The position numbers and the translations under genes are program-made. The notes beneath the pieces were generated by a model, which had not been told where the DNA came from, did no database searches, and saw only the letters and a program-made list of their open reading frames with translations. Below are positions 11,583 through 21,300 of a stretch of DNA of 64,000 nt, piece after piece. Origin of the DNA: Neonectria sp. B-13 (taxonomy: Eukaryota > Ascomycota > Sordariomycetes > Hypocreales > Nectriaceae); NCBI GenBank assembly GCA_002682825.1, contig NOKP01000004.1:203711-267710 (forward strand), in the 5' to 3' direction. The stretch's first letter is position 1, and each line of letters opens with the position of its first letter.

Positions 11583-13124
11583 TTAGTTTGCGCTATTGCC
11601 TTGAATGATCTGACTTGCCTGTACTGCGACCTCAGCACTTCTTCTGGGTGGAATCCTCAAACGATTGTGGCGGATGGGGACGGAGTTGGCGTTGCCAGTG
11701 ATCTCACGTCTGTTTCCACGTCGATCGCGGAACTCAGGACGTCTATCCTCTCGCCACCTAGGCAAACGAGGTTCTTGCGTCCTCTGGCGGCGCCTTCTTC
11801 TCCTACGGGGATTCGGGCGTTGGATCTCAGGCCGCGATACCTCGACGGGAAGCTCAGTGTCGAAACCCCGGGCTCTCAGGTTTCCGCCTTGGTTGCCAGA
11901 CTGCGACGTTCCAACGGGGAGCTCCTGCTCAGTATTGTGGCCTTGGACTCCCTGGTTTCTACTCTGGCTGAAAATCTCGTCGAACTTTTGGAGCAGAGTC
12001 TCGCCACGCAAATCGGACAGGAGGTCCATCGCTTGGTCATACGCTGTCCAAGGAAGGCGAGGTTCTCGGGTCTCCATCGAGTCATCAATGCTAGTTGGCT
12101 CTTCATGTTCGACTTCATCCGGCTCTCCCACCTCAGTGGCCGCGAAGAACGGCAGCAGGGCAGATGGAACGTCGTTGGAGGCTGAGGGAACCTTGACAGC
12201 CACCTCTGGATGATCGCCGACGACGACACCAGGTGCGCGCGCATAGACGAGCATGTACGACCGACCCTCATCACCGAGACTCCACGAGTCGTCGATGATG
12301 TGGCCTGGAAGTGAAGCCATGTGGACTGGACGGCCGTCTAGACGGTACGTTCGGATGTAGTCATGTCCGGCGTTGTTTCGCTCTCGCAAGCAAACCACAA
12401 CAACCAGACTGTACTGCACCATTTCGAGGCCACCCCGATCCCAGCAGGGAAGCTCAAAAGTCCGTAGCTGGCTGAGAGAACAAGGCCTCTCGCCGTTGCT
12501 GTCGTACTCGAGCCTCACGAAGTAAGGCTCGTTGGAGACAGCGATGACCTGGCTACCAATGCCCGGCCCTCTCGGACAAAACGTCTGATTAACAAATGCC
12601 TGCAGTTCCCGGTTTAGGTAACTGCGGCAGTCGAAGACGAGGCCTGGAATCTTTGCCTGGTGCAGGCGAGATGGGCCTGGCTGGCTCTTCCATTTGGCCT
12701 GGAGACTGGGGCGGTGCAGCGTCTCGCGCAGCGCCAGCCAGTCGGGCGATGCCCACAACGACTCGCCCATTCTCCCTGACAGGCGGCAGAAGTCAAGGCA
12801 TGGCTCGGCCTTGGGATTGAGTAGCGAGACAAGACGCTTCTTAGCCTGGATCCGACGTTCCCTGAGCGCGGGAGACGTACGATGCGGATCAAAGTCCTGC
12901 CAGGAGTACGTCAAGATGGCATCGTCGGTATCTTCGATGGAGGACGGGTTGGGCAGCAGACTCCGCGTGTGGCGGATCAGCTGGACCAGACAATCCAGTC
13001 CACTGGTATCCTCACCCATGACATCCTGACCGAAGTCGATGGGCGGCTCTGTCGCGAGCTTGGCCTTGATGATGAAGGCGGCATCGGGGCCGTCGTAACG
13101 GGATCGGAGGTCTTCGTAGTCCAT
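11583..13124 (-). CDS. Ubiquitin-specific-protease-like protein lacking the catalytic Cys, 513 aa
   Basis: Single exon. The frame is open upstream, but the first ATG is at 13124 (context ACGATGG). Family not securely recognised. By eye, residues 38-48 (EDTSGLDCLVQ) align with the USP Cys box GNTCYLNALLQ, with Ser where the nucleophile Cys should be. Residues ~236-296 follow the USP His box layout: YSLVVVVCL, then GHDY (USP: GHY), IIDDSW (USP: DD.W) and YMLVYAR. If this is right, the protein is a USP-fold pseudoenzyme that could bind ubiquitin or a related partner without cutting. The C-terminal ~90 residues are strongly basic (runs of Arg), suggesting nucleic acid binding or nuclear location. 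It is divergent from the helicase-like gene at 13383 across 258 bp. A frameshifted second copy lies near 24.7 kb. Confidence 0.75.
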   Translation of the reverse strand: MDYEDLRSRYDGPDAAFIIKAKLATEPPIDFGQDVMGEDTSGLDCLVQLIRHTRSLLPNPSSIEDTDDAILTYSWQDFDPHRTSPALRERRIQAKKRLVSLLNPKAEPCLDFCRLSGRMGESLWASPDWLALRETLHRPSLQAKWKSQPGPSRLHQAKIPGLVFDCRSYLNRELQAFVNQTFCPRGPGIGSQVIAVSNEPYFVRLEYDSNGERPCSLSQLRTFELPCWDRGGLEMVQYSLVVVVCLRERNNAGHDYIRTYRLDGRPVHMASLPGHIIDDSWSLGDEGRSYMLVYARAPGVVVGDHPEVAVKVPSASNDVPSALLPFFAATEVGEPDEVEHEEPTSIDDSMETREPRLPWTAYDQAMDLLSDLRGETLLQKFDEIFSQSRNQGVQGHNTEQELPVGTSQSGNQGGNLRARGFDTELPVEVSRPEIQRPNPRRRRRRRQRTQEPRLPRWREDRRPEFRDRRGNRREITGNANSVPIRHNRLRIPPRRSAEVAVQASQIIQGNSAN

Positions 13125-13382
13125 CGTTGCGGTTGGAACGATGGCATCGGGAACGAGTGGCAGTGTGGATGATGACAAAAGTGGGAAAAGTGGTGAAAAA
13201 CTGGTGATGTTTGACGGCTTGACTTGTTTGCCTGGCCAGCTGGCCGTGTTCGGCCGTGAGGCTGTTTGCCAGCTGGCGATTTTGTTTGCCAGGCCCGTGA
13301 ACCAGAGTTGCCGTGGCCACTCCTTGCACCGCCTGCACCTTAATCTGCACTGTACAATACTTCCTCGAAATCGGCCAAGGAT
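13125..13382. promoter_or_regulatory. Bidirectional promoter of the USP-like / helicase-like pair
   Basis: This 258-bp gap separates two divergent ATGs. It contains CAGCTG at 13237-13242 and 13270-13275. The 13-mer TTTGCCAGCTGGC lies at 13265-13277, and a further TTTGCCAGG at 13285-13293. The same 13-mer occurs before the gene at 15988. Clustered, strand-symmetric copies suggest a transcription-factor site serving both directions; this is inferred from repetition only. Confidence 0.5.
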
Positions 13383-15530
13383 ATGTCACGAGAAGGAGAG
13401 CCACCCGCGTGGCTGGCTTCGCTAGATGCCATCGCCAAGTGGGCACAACCAGGCCCCGATGGAGACGCCAAGTTTGGCCATGTTCAAGGGCCTGCCGCCT
13501 CTGGGAAGAGCACGTACGTGCCGTTTGACCTTTGGAAAGCACTGACCGTAGTGTACCATGATATGCTGGTGATCCACGCCGTCGCTGAGTACAAGCTGCG
13601 ACCCGTCCAACGACGCCGCGAGGGCGAATGGTTTAGAGCATCCAAGGCCGAGCTGGCCAACGAACCCATGTTCGAGTTGTCGACGATGACGTACGGCGCG
13701 CTTCTGCTGGCACTCAAGAACAACACCACCCCGACCCAGGATGTGCCGCAGCCGCAGGGCTGGGACAGGTTCCAGCTTCCTCGCAAGGTGTTGGTGATCC
13801 TTGACGTTGATGCTGACATGTCGGCCGAGTTCGCTCTGGCTTTAGCTGCCACCCTTACCTGGGCCAGCAGCACGGCGTCGTCTCTCGAACACGCGAACAT
13901 CCGAGTCCTGACGATGTCCTGGGAGCCCATCCACCCCATGGTCGACAGCTTCTTCCGAGCCCAACACGTTTCGAACATCGAGTCCTTTACTCTCGGCACC
14001 GACAACTTGACTCTGGACGCCATCGAGGCGACAGTCATTTACATCAACCAGCAGGATGCGCTCACAACCATGATGGAAAAAGTTGACGGCCTGGGTGACA
14101 CGTCGCATACTGTTGTCTACCTTCGGGAAGATGTCATCAACCAGCCGCGAGGTTGGGCCGTGGAGGAGGCCCAGGATGAGGTTTCACCACAGACCTGGAA
14201 CGGCGTTGGGAAGCGCCGGCGCATTCTCAAAATGCCGGCCGGGGCCAAGATGGCTGGCAAGTTCACTGGGTCCGACTATTTGCATGTCATCGTGGGAGAA
14301 ACACGTCGCAGAGTCATCTTTGACAGCCAGACGAGTCAGCTTGTCGACCTCAACCTCAAGCTGAGTGGGTCAGAGCGCCGGCAGCAGCTGTCGTGGGTGA
14401 AGCGTACCGACCTTGGGCCGCGTAAGGTTCTTCTGTACGCCAAAGCCTGGTACCTGAGCGAGGAGAACAGACAACGGTCTCGGCGAGTGGACGTGACGTC
14501 AAGTCAAATATCGGCGTTCGTCGTTGGCCTGGCCTGCTTTCGACACTGGGCGAGCGACATGGACTGGGCAATGACAGCCGTGGGCAGGATCGCTCCGGAG
14601 GCTGTGCGTGAGGCCAAACGAAGACTTCACCAGGCAGGTCTGGTGCAGTTTGCACCTGGGACTCGGCCTACTCTTGACTTGGACGAGCAGTTCGCCGCGG
14701 CCTTTTCCAAGACGTTGCCCATGGTAGGCTACGATGAGCGCATCGCTCGGTTCTTGTCTGGCCAACCACACTCGCCCAATCTGGTCTATGCCAAGGCTCA
14801 GTTGGCCGCTGTGCTCACGGTCGGTCTGCGGGATATCATGTACGTTCACCCAGGCCTGGTAACCTTTGTGGATATCAAGACGGTGGAGCTTCTGGGGTTC
14901 ACGTCGACCATTGCTTACACGGGTACGCTGTGGATGGTTTTGGCTTTAACCAAAACGGTGTTATCGTTATCATCCAACTCCGGTGCCATGGCCGTGGATG
15001 CGGCGACAATCAGTCAAGTCTTGCTGGTTAGGGAATACTTCTCGACCAGCAAGCCAAGGGTGCAAGAGGCCATGCGCCTAGCGGCGAGACTTGCTTCGAA
15101 TGTACTGGGCGCTCACAAGACATGGCTGGCGCCTCCCGCAGCCGAGCTGGAGTTGCTGAGCGAAGAGGATACCGACATCCTTTACAGCGACGTCGTCGAC
15201 GCCTTTAGCCATCAGCTTGTTGTCGTCGACCTTGGAGAGGATGGCGCATTCCAGATGTGGGATGTCGTGTCGCGCAAACCTCTGGTTCCCGCGCCCATTG
15301 TCCGCAACCTCATCGATTGGGGCAAGGTCCGGGCCGAGAACGGCGGGAAGCCCATTGTTGGGTTCTACACCCACGCGTCACGAGAGTCGAAAGATTCGCT
15401 GACGATGATCGCGGACTGGAACTGGATCCCAGGGCCGGTTGTGCTGAAATGGGCCGCCTTGTTTGGTGCTGGTTCTCTGATGCGGTTGACGACTATGCAC
15501 CCGTTGGGGGCCAACGACGACGAGGTGTGA
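13383..15530 (+). CDS. Degenerate DEAH/DExH-helicase-like protein, 715 aa
   Basis: Single exon, true ATG at 13383. The order of segments matches a DEAH-box helicase core. The P-loop is GPAASGKST (36-44). A motif-Ia-like stretch lies at 61-78. STMTYGALLLAL (100-111) corresponds to the family's YMTDGMLLRE. KVLVILDVDADMSAEF (135-150) corresponds to the Walker B line VIILDEAHERS, but with DVDA instead of DEAH. VLTMSWEPIHPMVDSFF (175-191) corresponds to IIMSATLDAEKF, with SWE for SAT. Near residues 315-370 a stretch (IFDSQTSQLVDLNLKLSGSERRQQLSWVKR) sits where motifs V/VI with QRxGRxGR are expected, but lacks that signature. I infer a helicase fold that may bind nucleotide through the intact P-loop but is unlikely to hydrolyse it or unwind. 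Divergent from the USP-like gene; the gene at 15988 follows on the same strand. Confidence 0.75.
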   Translation: MSREGEPPAWLASLDAIAKWAQPGPDGDAKFGHVQGPAASGKSTYVPFDLWKALTVVYHDMLVIHAVAEYKLRPVQRRREGEWFRASKAELANEPMFELSTMTYGALLLALKNNTTPTQDVPQPQGWDRFQLPRKVLVILDVDADMSAEFALALAATLTWASSTASSLEHANIRVLTMSWEPIHPMVDSFFRAQHVSNIESFTLGTDNLTLDAIEATVIYINQQDALTTMMEKVDGLGDTSHTVVYLREDVINQPRGWAVEEAQDEVSPQTWNGVGKRRRILKMPAGAKMAGKFTGSDYLHVIVGETRRRVIFDSQTSQLVDLNLKLSGSERRQQLSWVKRTDLGPRKVLLYAKAWYLSEENRQRSRRVDVTSSQISAFVVGLACFRHWASDMDWAMTAVGRIAPEAVREAKRRLHQAGLVQFAPGTRPTLDLDEQFAAAFSKTLPMVGYDERIARFLSGQPHSPNLVYAKAQLAAVLTVGLRDIMYVHPGLVTFVDIKTVELLGFTSTIAYTGTLWMVLALTKTVLSLSSNSGAMAVDAATISQVLLVREYFSTSKPRVQEAMRLAARLASNVLGAHKTWLAPPAAELELLSEEDTDILYSDVVDAFSHQLVVVDLGEDGAFQMWDVVSRKPLVPAPIVRNLIDWGKVRAENGGKPIVGFYTHASRESKDSLTMIADWNWIPGPVVLKWAALFGAGSLMRLTTMHPLGANDDEV

Positions 15531-15795
15531 GGAAGGGCTGAACAAGGGACAAGGGACATGGACATGGGCAACGGCTACAAGAGGGCTGGAAGATTGGACA
15601 TTGTGAACGGGACGGGAAGCAGAAGCATGATGGGAAATGAACATGTAAAGGTTCTTGTAACTTAGCCCAAGTTGGCATCAAGGACAAGTTTCTGGGTGTC
15701 GGCTTCTCATGGTTCGAGTGATTCGTTATTCACTACAAGCTACGTCATTTTTGACGCTCAATGAACCAGAATTACCATTAATCATTCTCACATAT

Positions 15796-15833
15796 TCATT
15801 GCCAGCTGTTTGCCAGTTATTTTGCCAGCTGGC
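15796..15833 (+). promoter_or_regulatory. Repeated TGCCAG/CAGCTG motif upstream of the 455-aa gene
   Basis: Three TGCCAG words occur in 38 bp: GCCAGCTG at 15801, TTTGCCAG at 15809 and TTTGCCAGCTGGC at 15821-15833. The last 13-mer is identical to 13265-13277 before the helicase-like gene. They lie 155-190 bp before the ATG at 15988. The shared motif suggests co-regulation of the three neighbouring genes. Confidence 0.45.
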
Positions 15834-15877
15834 TGCCATTGCACGCGGGTTGACCCCGAGACACTGACTTGAAGTGC

Positions 15878-15933
15878 ACCACACACACCACACACACATC
15901 ACCACGTCAACCACCACATCAACCACCACTCCG
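15878..15933 (+). repeat. CAC/CAACCA-rich leader microsatellite
   Basis: ACCACACACACC units grade into CAACCACCACAT units just before the ATG at 15988. A/C-rich leaders are common before fungal start codons, so this is probably 5'UTR and not coding. The frame running through it begins with GTG and encodes only His/Thr repeats. Confidence 0.55.
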
Positions 15934-15987
15934 AAAGGGCATCCCTCCGAAACACCACCAATCTACCGAGCACGACTAACTGTGAAG

Positions 15988-17355
15988 ATGCCGAGACCGC
16001 GAGCCGCTACCCGACGCACTGCCCGACGGGGCGAGACCGAGGCAGCCGATGCCATCGAGGAACATTGCGAGAAGCCCGCCGTCGCCGCATCCCTCAAAGC
16101 TTTCGAGCGAGGAGTGGAGAGAACCAAAGAGTGGCTCAAGAACTCGAGGCCTCCAATCACCAGGGAAGCCTTTATCGCCCCTGGTCAACCGGGATGCCCA
16201 GATCCCGTCTTTGACGAGTATTGGGATCAAGACGACGAGGACAAGCTCCAGCGAAGCTGGACCGCGTCACTGCACAAGGCCATGGTTGGAAACCTGTCCA
16301 ACTCGGAGGCGGCACTGCACAGTCTCTGGAAAGTCTGCATCCGCATGTTTCGCATCGATCCCTTCTCGCTGCTAAACTCGGAACTTCGCGTCTCGACGGC
16401 AGACAACCAGGATGTCGCGTGGCAAGGCCAAATGGTCCCGTCTCCGCTCTGGTCTCCGAAGTTTTGTTTGTTGCTCACCCGTCTCATCACTCATCCGTTC
16501 TTCAACTGTCGGTTTCTCGACCGCAAGCTCAGATTCTACTTGAAATGGGCCGTCATCTGTCGCACGGATGATCGTCGGCCGCTGCAGTCTGACGATTTCA
16601 CGCCTTGCTTGATGATGCAAGATTTCCTCCGGACACCACACCCCGACGAACGGTCGTGGCGTGAGGTTCAAAAGAGTCACCACGAGGCTGGCTGCGAGAA
16701 ATACGGTGGTTCCAGCTCCGACTTCGACATGCTGAGTGAGGTCGCTGAGAGGACTCCGGTCCCAGCGCAGCCGCGGACTGTGGGCCAGACAGCGCGCTAT
16801 GAGATCCATGAGCAAGACCTTGCTCGCATTACCGATGCCCTGAATGCGATGGGCTCGTTTGGCGTCGCTCTCTGGGTCAACACCGAAGTGGCCTTTGAGG
16901 CTTTCAAGGCGGGTCGTGCATCCTGGGACTACCCGTCCGGAGCGCAGCAGTTTCGGGAGGTCGTCGGAAACTGCTGGCTAGCCGACAAACGCAGGCACGT
17001 GAAGCGAATCCGCCAGCATCTCGCAGATTCGAGTCCATCAAAGAGGCCACGCGTGAGTACCCCCGCCGCAGACGGGGTTGATGATGGACGTCCGAGTCTG
17101 GGGAAGAGACAGCGGACAGAGCTACGTGAAGAGCAGGGCGTTGAGAACTCCGCCAACCCGAACATTGTCAATGGACCTGCAGCTGTGCTGGAGAGACCAA
17201 CTTCTCGACGGAGCCCCCAGCTCATGTCCCATCCAGGCTCATTGTTGAGTGCCGGCCCAACTAACCCACGAGATCTAATCTTGCGGGTCATTGACGAGCT
17301 GGATGATGATTTCCCACCGGCACCCAGACCACACCGTGTCCCGTTAGTGGATTGA
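15988..17355 (+). CDS. Unknown 455-aa protein of the pseudoenzyme cluster
   Basis: Single exon. The first ATG at 15988 (AAGATGCC) follows an untranslated-looking CAC-rich leader. No domain recognised. The N-terminus is basic (MPRPRAATRRTARR). Residues ~75-210 are rich in Trp, Phe, Leu and Cys (SLWKVCIRMFRIDPF, KLRFYLKWAVICR), consistent with a folded helical core. A basic stretch with an NLS-like SSPSKRPR lies near residue 350, followed by a low-complexity, probably disordered tail. It lies 457 bp after the helicase-like gene on the same strand and shares its upstream 13-mer, so a joint role is plausible. A link to the USP-like fold (it contains GNLSNSEAALHSLW) was considered but is too weak to claim. 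Confidence 0.7.
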   Translation: MPRPRAATRRTARRGETEAADAIEEHCEKPAVAASLKAFERGVERTKEWLKNSRPPITREAFIAPGQPGCPDPVFDEYWDQDDEDKLQRSWTASLHKAMVGNLSNSEAALHSLWKVCIRMFRIDPFSLLNSELRVSTADNQDVAWQGQMVPSPLWSPKFCLLLTRLITHPFFNCRFLDRKLRFYLKWAVICRTDDRRPLQSDDFTPCLMMQDFLRTPHPDERSWREVQKSHHEAGCEKYGGSSSDFDMLSEVAERTPVPAQPRTVGQTARYEIHEQDLARITDALNAMGSFGVALWVNTEVAFEAFKAGRASWDYPSGAQQFREVVGNCWLADKRRHVKRIRQHLADSSPSKRPRVSTPAADGVDDGRPSLGKRQRTELREEQGVENSANPNIVNGPAAVLERPTSRRSPQLMSHPGSLLSAGPTNPRDLILRVIDELDDDFPPAPRPHRVPLVD

Positions 17356-18310
17356 TGTGCGGCTATCTCGGGTTTTCCGTCGACAGCTTGCGTGCCGGAG
17401 TGTTCGCTTCCCGTGTCTTACTCCCACAAACCCGCTTCCACGAAGTGAACTCGTCGCCAACCTTCCCGACCAGGCAGCTGTGGAAGACAGGGATAGCGTA
17501 GCCGAAGATGATCTCGAGGACGCTTCTACCGGCCATTGTTTGAAGTCTGTAGATACTGTAGTGGCACCTACGTTATTCAAGAGTGGAAATAATGATAGAC
17601 TACAATGTGGTATCGTTTTCCCGGTCAAGAAAGCCGAGGTCTCTTGTGCTAAGATAAGAAGAAAGTAGACTAGGATGCTGTCGCCCAACTATGGAGCAGT
17701 CAAATTGATCGCATGTTGTGTGCCAAAGTAGTGACGCTTTAGTGATGGTTAAACATAGCTTCTTGTTCAACAGTATTTCGTCTTCGAGAGTGCTCTACTT
17801 GTCAGTCTCTAATTTATGCCTTTGTCCTGCGTGTTGAATACCAGTACACACGACGTTGACTTAGTATCAGATGTACAATGTCAAGCCTTCAGATTCCCAT
17901 CGTTCTTTTTAGATCATAAGCATTAAACAATGAGACTTGTTTCTCATTTAAATGAATGATCACAGACTGGCCTGGATTAAATGGAAACACATCCTTTTAT
18001 TTTATTTTAAGTCTTAATGCCTCCGCTTCGCCATCATCGTAGCCACTCCTCCCCGACCAAGCGCTGAATCGCACATGCGACGGGATGGTTAGCCTTCGGG
18101 CTGAAATAAAATCGCCATGCAGAGGTTCCTTTTTATGTAATTAGACCTATTAAAGACAACACTTACGCAGGCTGTACGACTATCGAGGCTTACGTGTCAC
18201 AATTCTCAGCCTGATTTGAATCCCCGCATCCATCGTTCGGCTGACCTTGTAACAGACAAACAACTTTTGCAGGAGGCCTCTAAGCATTTGACTGTTGAAG
18301 TCTACAAGCC
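17356..18310. other. Intergenic region between the cluster gene and the NLR
   Basis: About 950 bp without a supportable gene. An open frame continues on the plus strand to 17668 but has no coding character. Bases 17930-18010 are AT-rich. The NLR promoter should lie within the last few hundred bases. Confidence 0.4.
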
Positions 18311-21300
18311 ATGAGCCTTCCACAGCCATCTAACTCTCAAAGTGTCGCTCTTGTATGTCCAAATGCCGGCAAGGCCGCGACAGGTCCCGCAGCGGATCTA
18401 GAGAACGCCGTCGCCAGGTTTCAGGCCATCTTGAGCGACGACCACCGGATCAAGTTGCAGAAGCTGAAAGGAGCTTCACACGATGCCCAGTCAATCATTG
18501 CCTTCACCGCAGAACTGGACCGATTAGACACGAATCGGCGAGGGGAAAGCGTGGCCTCTAGGCTTGCTGCGTTTCTGCAAACGATCCAACAGTTTTCACC
18601 GGTTATCGACACATACATACAATCGAATCCTGATCTTACCGCCCTGATCTGGGGATCTGTGCGATTGACCTTCTTAGTATGCCTTACGTGCAATTTGTGG
18701 TTATTATTCACTAACAGCAAAAAGCTGCTCGCAAACTTCACTTCGTATTTTCAATCCTTTGTTGAGCTCTTGGATGGATTCGCAGGACTATGTTCAAGAT
18801 TCACAGAGTATCAACTCATCTTTACCCAATCGCAGCGCCTCAAAGACTCGATCTTTCAATTTCACGCGGCTGTAGTACTCTGCTGTGAAAAGCTTGTCGT
18901 GATAGTTTGCCGTCCTTGTTGGTTAAATTTCTTATCCCTACTTGATTTTCTTTCTAACCTATCACTAGTAAAGTCGCACGCATGGAAGGCCCTTACTCAA
19001 TCCTTTCAATCTGAAGTCCGAAGCTTCGTGGATGACATCAAGGCAAAGGTGGAAGCGGTTGGACAGGATATCCAACTCGCCAAAGCTCAAGCGGACCACG
19101 AGGAGCAGAAGTGTCAGGTCGAAGAACGGAAGGAAGCGACTACAAGTCGCAAGCAACTTTCTTCCTGGTTTTCTAAATCCAAGGCAGAACTGGGACAAAT
19201 TGAAGAGCAAGAAAAGAGGCGGACAGCTGGTAGGTGTTCCTTAGCGTTTGTTTTAATTGCCTGGCTAATTATTGCGACCTTCCAGACCAACGACGGCATC
19301 GTTTGCTCAAGAATCTCTCATCATACAACTACACGACGGCATTTTATAATACTCGCAACAAGCGTCATCTGGGCACAGCCGAATGGATACTTGGCACCCC
19401 CAAGTTCAAGGCTTGGTATGAAAGCGATGAATCAGCTGTTCTGCATGTAACTGGTAAAAGTGAGTTAATCAGGCAATGCACCTAACTCTCAAAGTAATAC
19501 TAAGAATATGCCAGTTGGTTCCGGGAAATCGGTTTTGGCGTATGTATTTCTGGTCGATTACACGCAGTCATAAGCGCTAACCACAAGCTCGCCACAGCTC
19601 GCGCATCGTGGAGCATCTCTGCCAAAAGAAACAACATGACCAGTTCGTCTCGTTCTTCTTTTCTCGATTTGACGACGTGGATAGCCTTAAGTTCGACACA
19701 ATCGTTCGATCACTCATCCAACAACTTCTCGCCTCGGTCTCCTTGGACTCTATGAGCCTGGCATTGGCCACTGATCTCGTCAATTGCCTCGAGATAGCCA
19801 AAGAAAAGCATTTCCCGCTTGAAACACTGGCCCAGCTTCTTTCTAGAGCGTCTAAATTTTACGAGAACTGGATTATCGTTGTGGACGGCATTGATGAGTG
19901 TCATCCCAATGAACAAGCTCAACTGTACCGGTTCCTATTGCGCTGTGTCAAGGCCGCCCCAAGCTCACACAGAGTCAAAATTATCCTTTCAAGTCGAGAA
20001 ACAACACAAATACACATTGATCAAGCCTTCAACTCAGTGTCGCGGCTGGTCACTGGGTCCAATGACACCAGTGCAGATATTAGAGTGTATGCAGAAGACG
20101 TGCTTCAAGCAAAGCTGTCATCAATGCAATTAGTTGTCGGAGAAGTGGGGATGATTGAGGAGATTGTTGATGCTATCGCATCTAAGGAACAAGGAATGTG
20201 AGTTTGATCTCGCTCCATACTCATTATTTTTCTGACCTGGAGCACATAAAGGTTCTTGTGGGTTTTCCTCACCATTGAGGGCTTGTGTTCTCGCAAAAGC
20301 GACAAAGAAATTCGTCAAGCGCTCAAAAACATCCCTACGGATCTACCAGCCACTTTCAATAGGGCCCTAGGTCGCATTGTGCAGTATCGTCATCAGAGTG
20401 TCGCCAAGGACGTGTTCAAGTTAGTAGCAGGCGTCCGTCGGCCGCTGACATTGCCTGAACTTCGCGAAGCCCTTTCTATCAAGATTGGCCAGAGAAACCT
20501 CGATCCTGGTGATTTGATCAGTGGGATTCAGCGAGTCACGGCGTGGTGCCAAAACCTGATCCACGTCGAGAAAGCAGACGACACCGTACATTTTGGTCAC
20601 CATTCCATCAGAGAGTTTCTTCTGGAACCAGAACAAGGGCTTTTTGGTGAATTCCATTTCGAACTAGAGGATGCCGATCATTATGTTGCTGAAGTCTGCA
20701 TAACCTACCTGAATCTGGACAACTTCAAGACAGCATTGGTCGAGACACACAAGAGTGATGCACCTCCTGACCTAGAAATTTCCATGGCCGGCATTGCAGG
20801 CCAGACAATGCAAACAGCATTAAAAGGAACTCTTGGTGCTCGATGGGGGAAATGGGCAAACCTGAAGCTAAATTCAACTTCTCGTTCATCTATCGCCCAA
20901 CCGTTGCGAAGCTTTGTCCCCATTAGCACTACATCGACTAGTGCAAGTGGTGACATAAATTCAACTGGAAGCGCATTCTGGGACTATGCTGCAAGTAACT
21001 GGCCCCTGCACAAGGTCAAAGTCCACAGCAAGATGGAGTCAGAGACCTGGAACCTCATGGGGCGACTTCTAAGAGATGCTCCTCCCGCCCTTAAGGTACC
21101 CTGGATGGACGAATGGTGGCGGGATTCATTCGCCAGTGAACTTCCTCCTCGCTACAGCATACTATTCGGAGACTTGGCCAGTCTAAGAACGAGCCTCATC
21201 TTCGCTGTCGCTTATGCGTATGATAGGAATCCCAGTTTGGCCTGTCGAGCGTTCACAGAATTGGCTGTTGAAACCATGTACACCAAGACGCTCGAGGAGG

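Noticed and set aside
13125..13178. Longer USP-like protein
   Set aside because: The upstream part of the frame has only a TTG as possible start; the first ATG is 13124.
15874..15987. N-terminal extension of the 455-aa protein
   Set aside because: The frame opens with GTG and encodes His/Thr repeats from a CAC-rich leader; the first ATG is at 15988.
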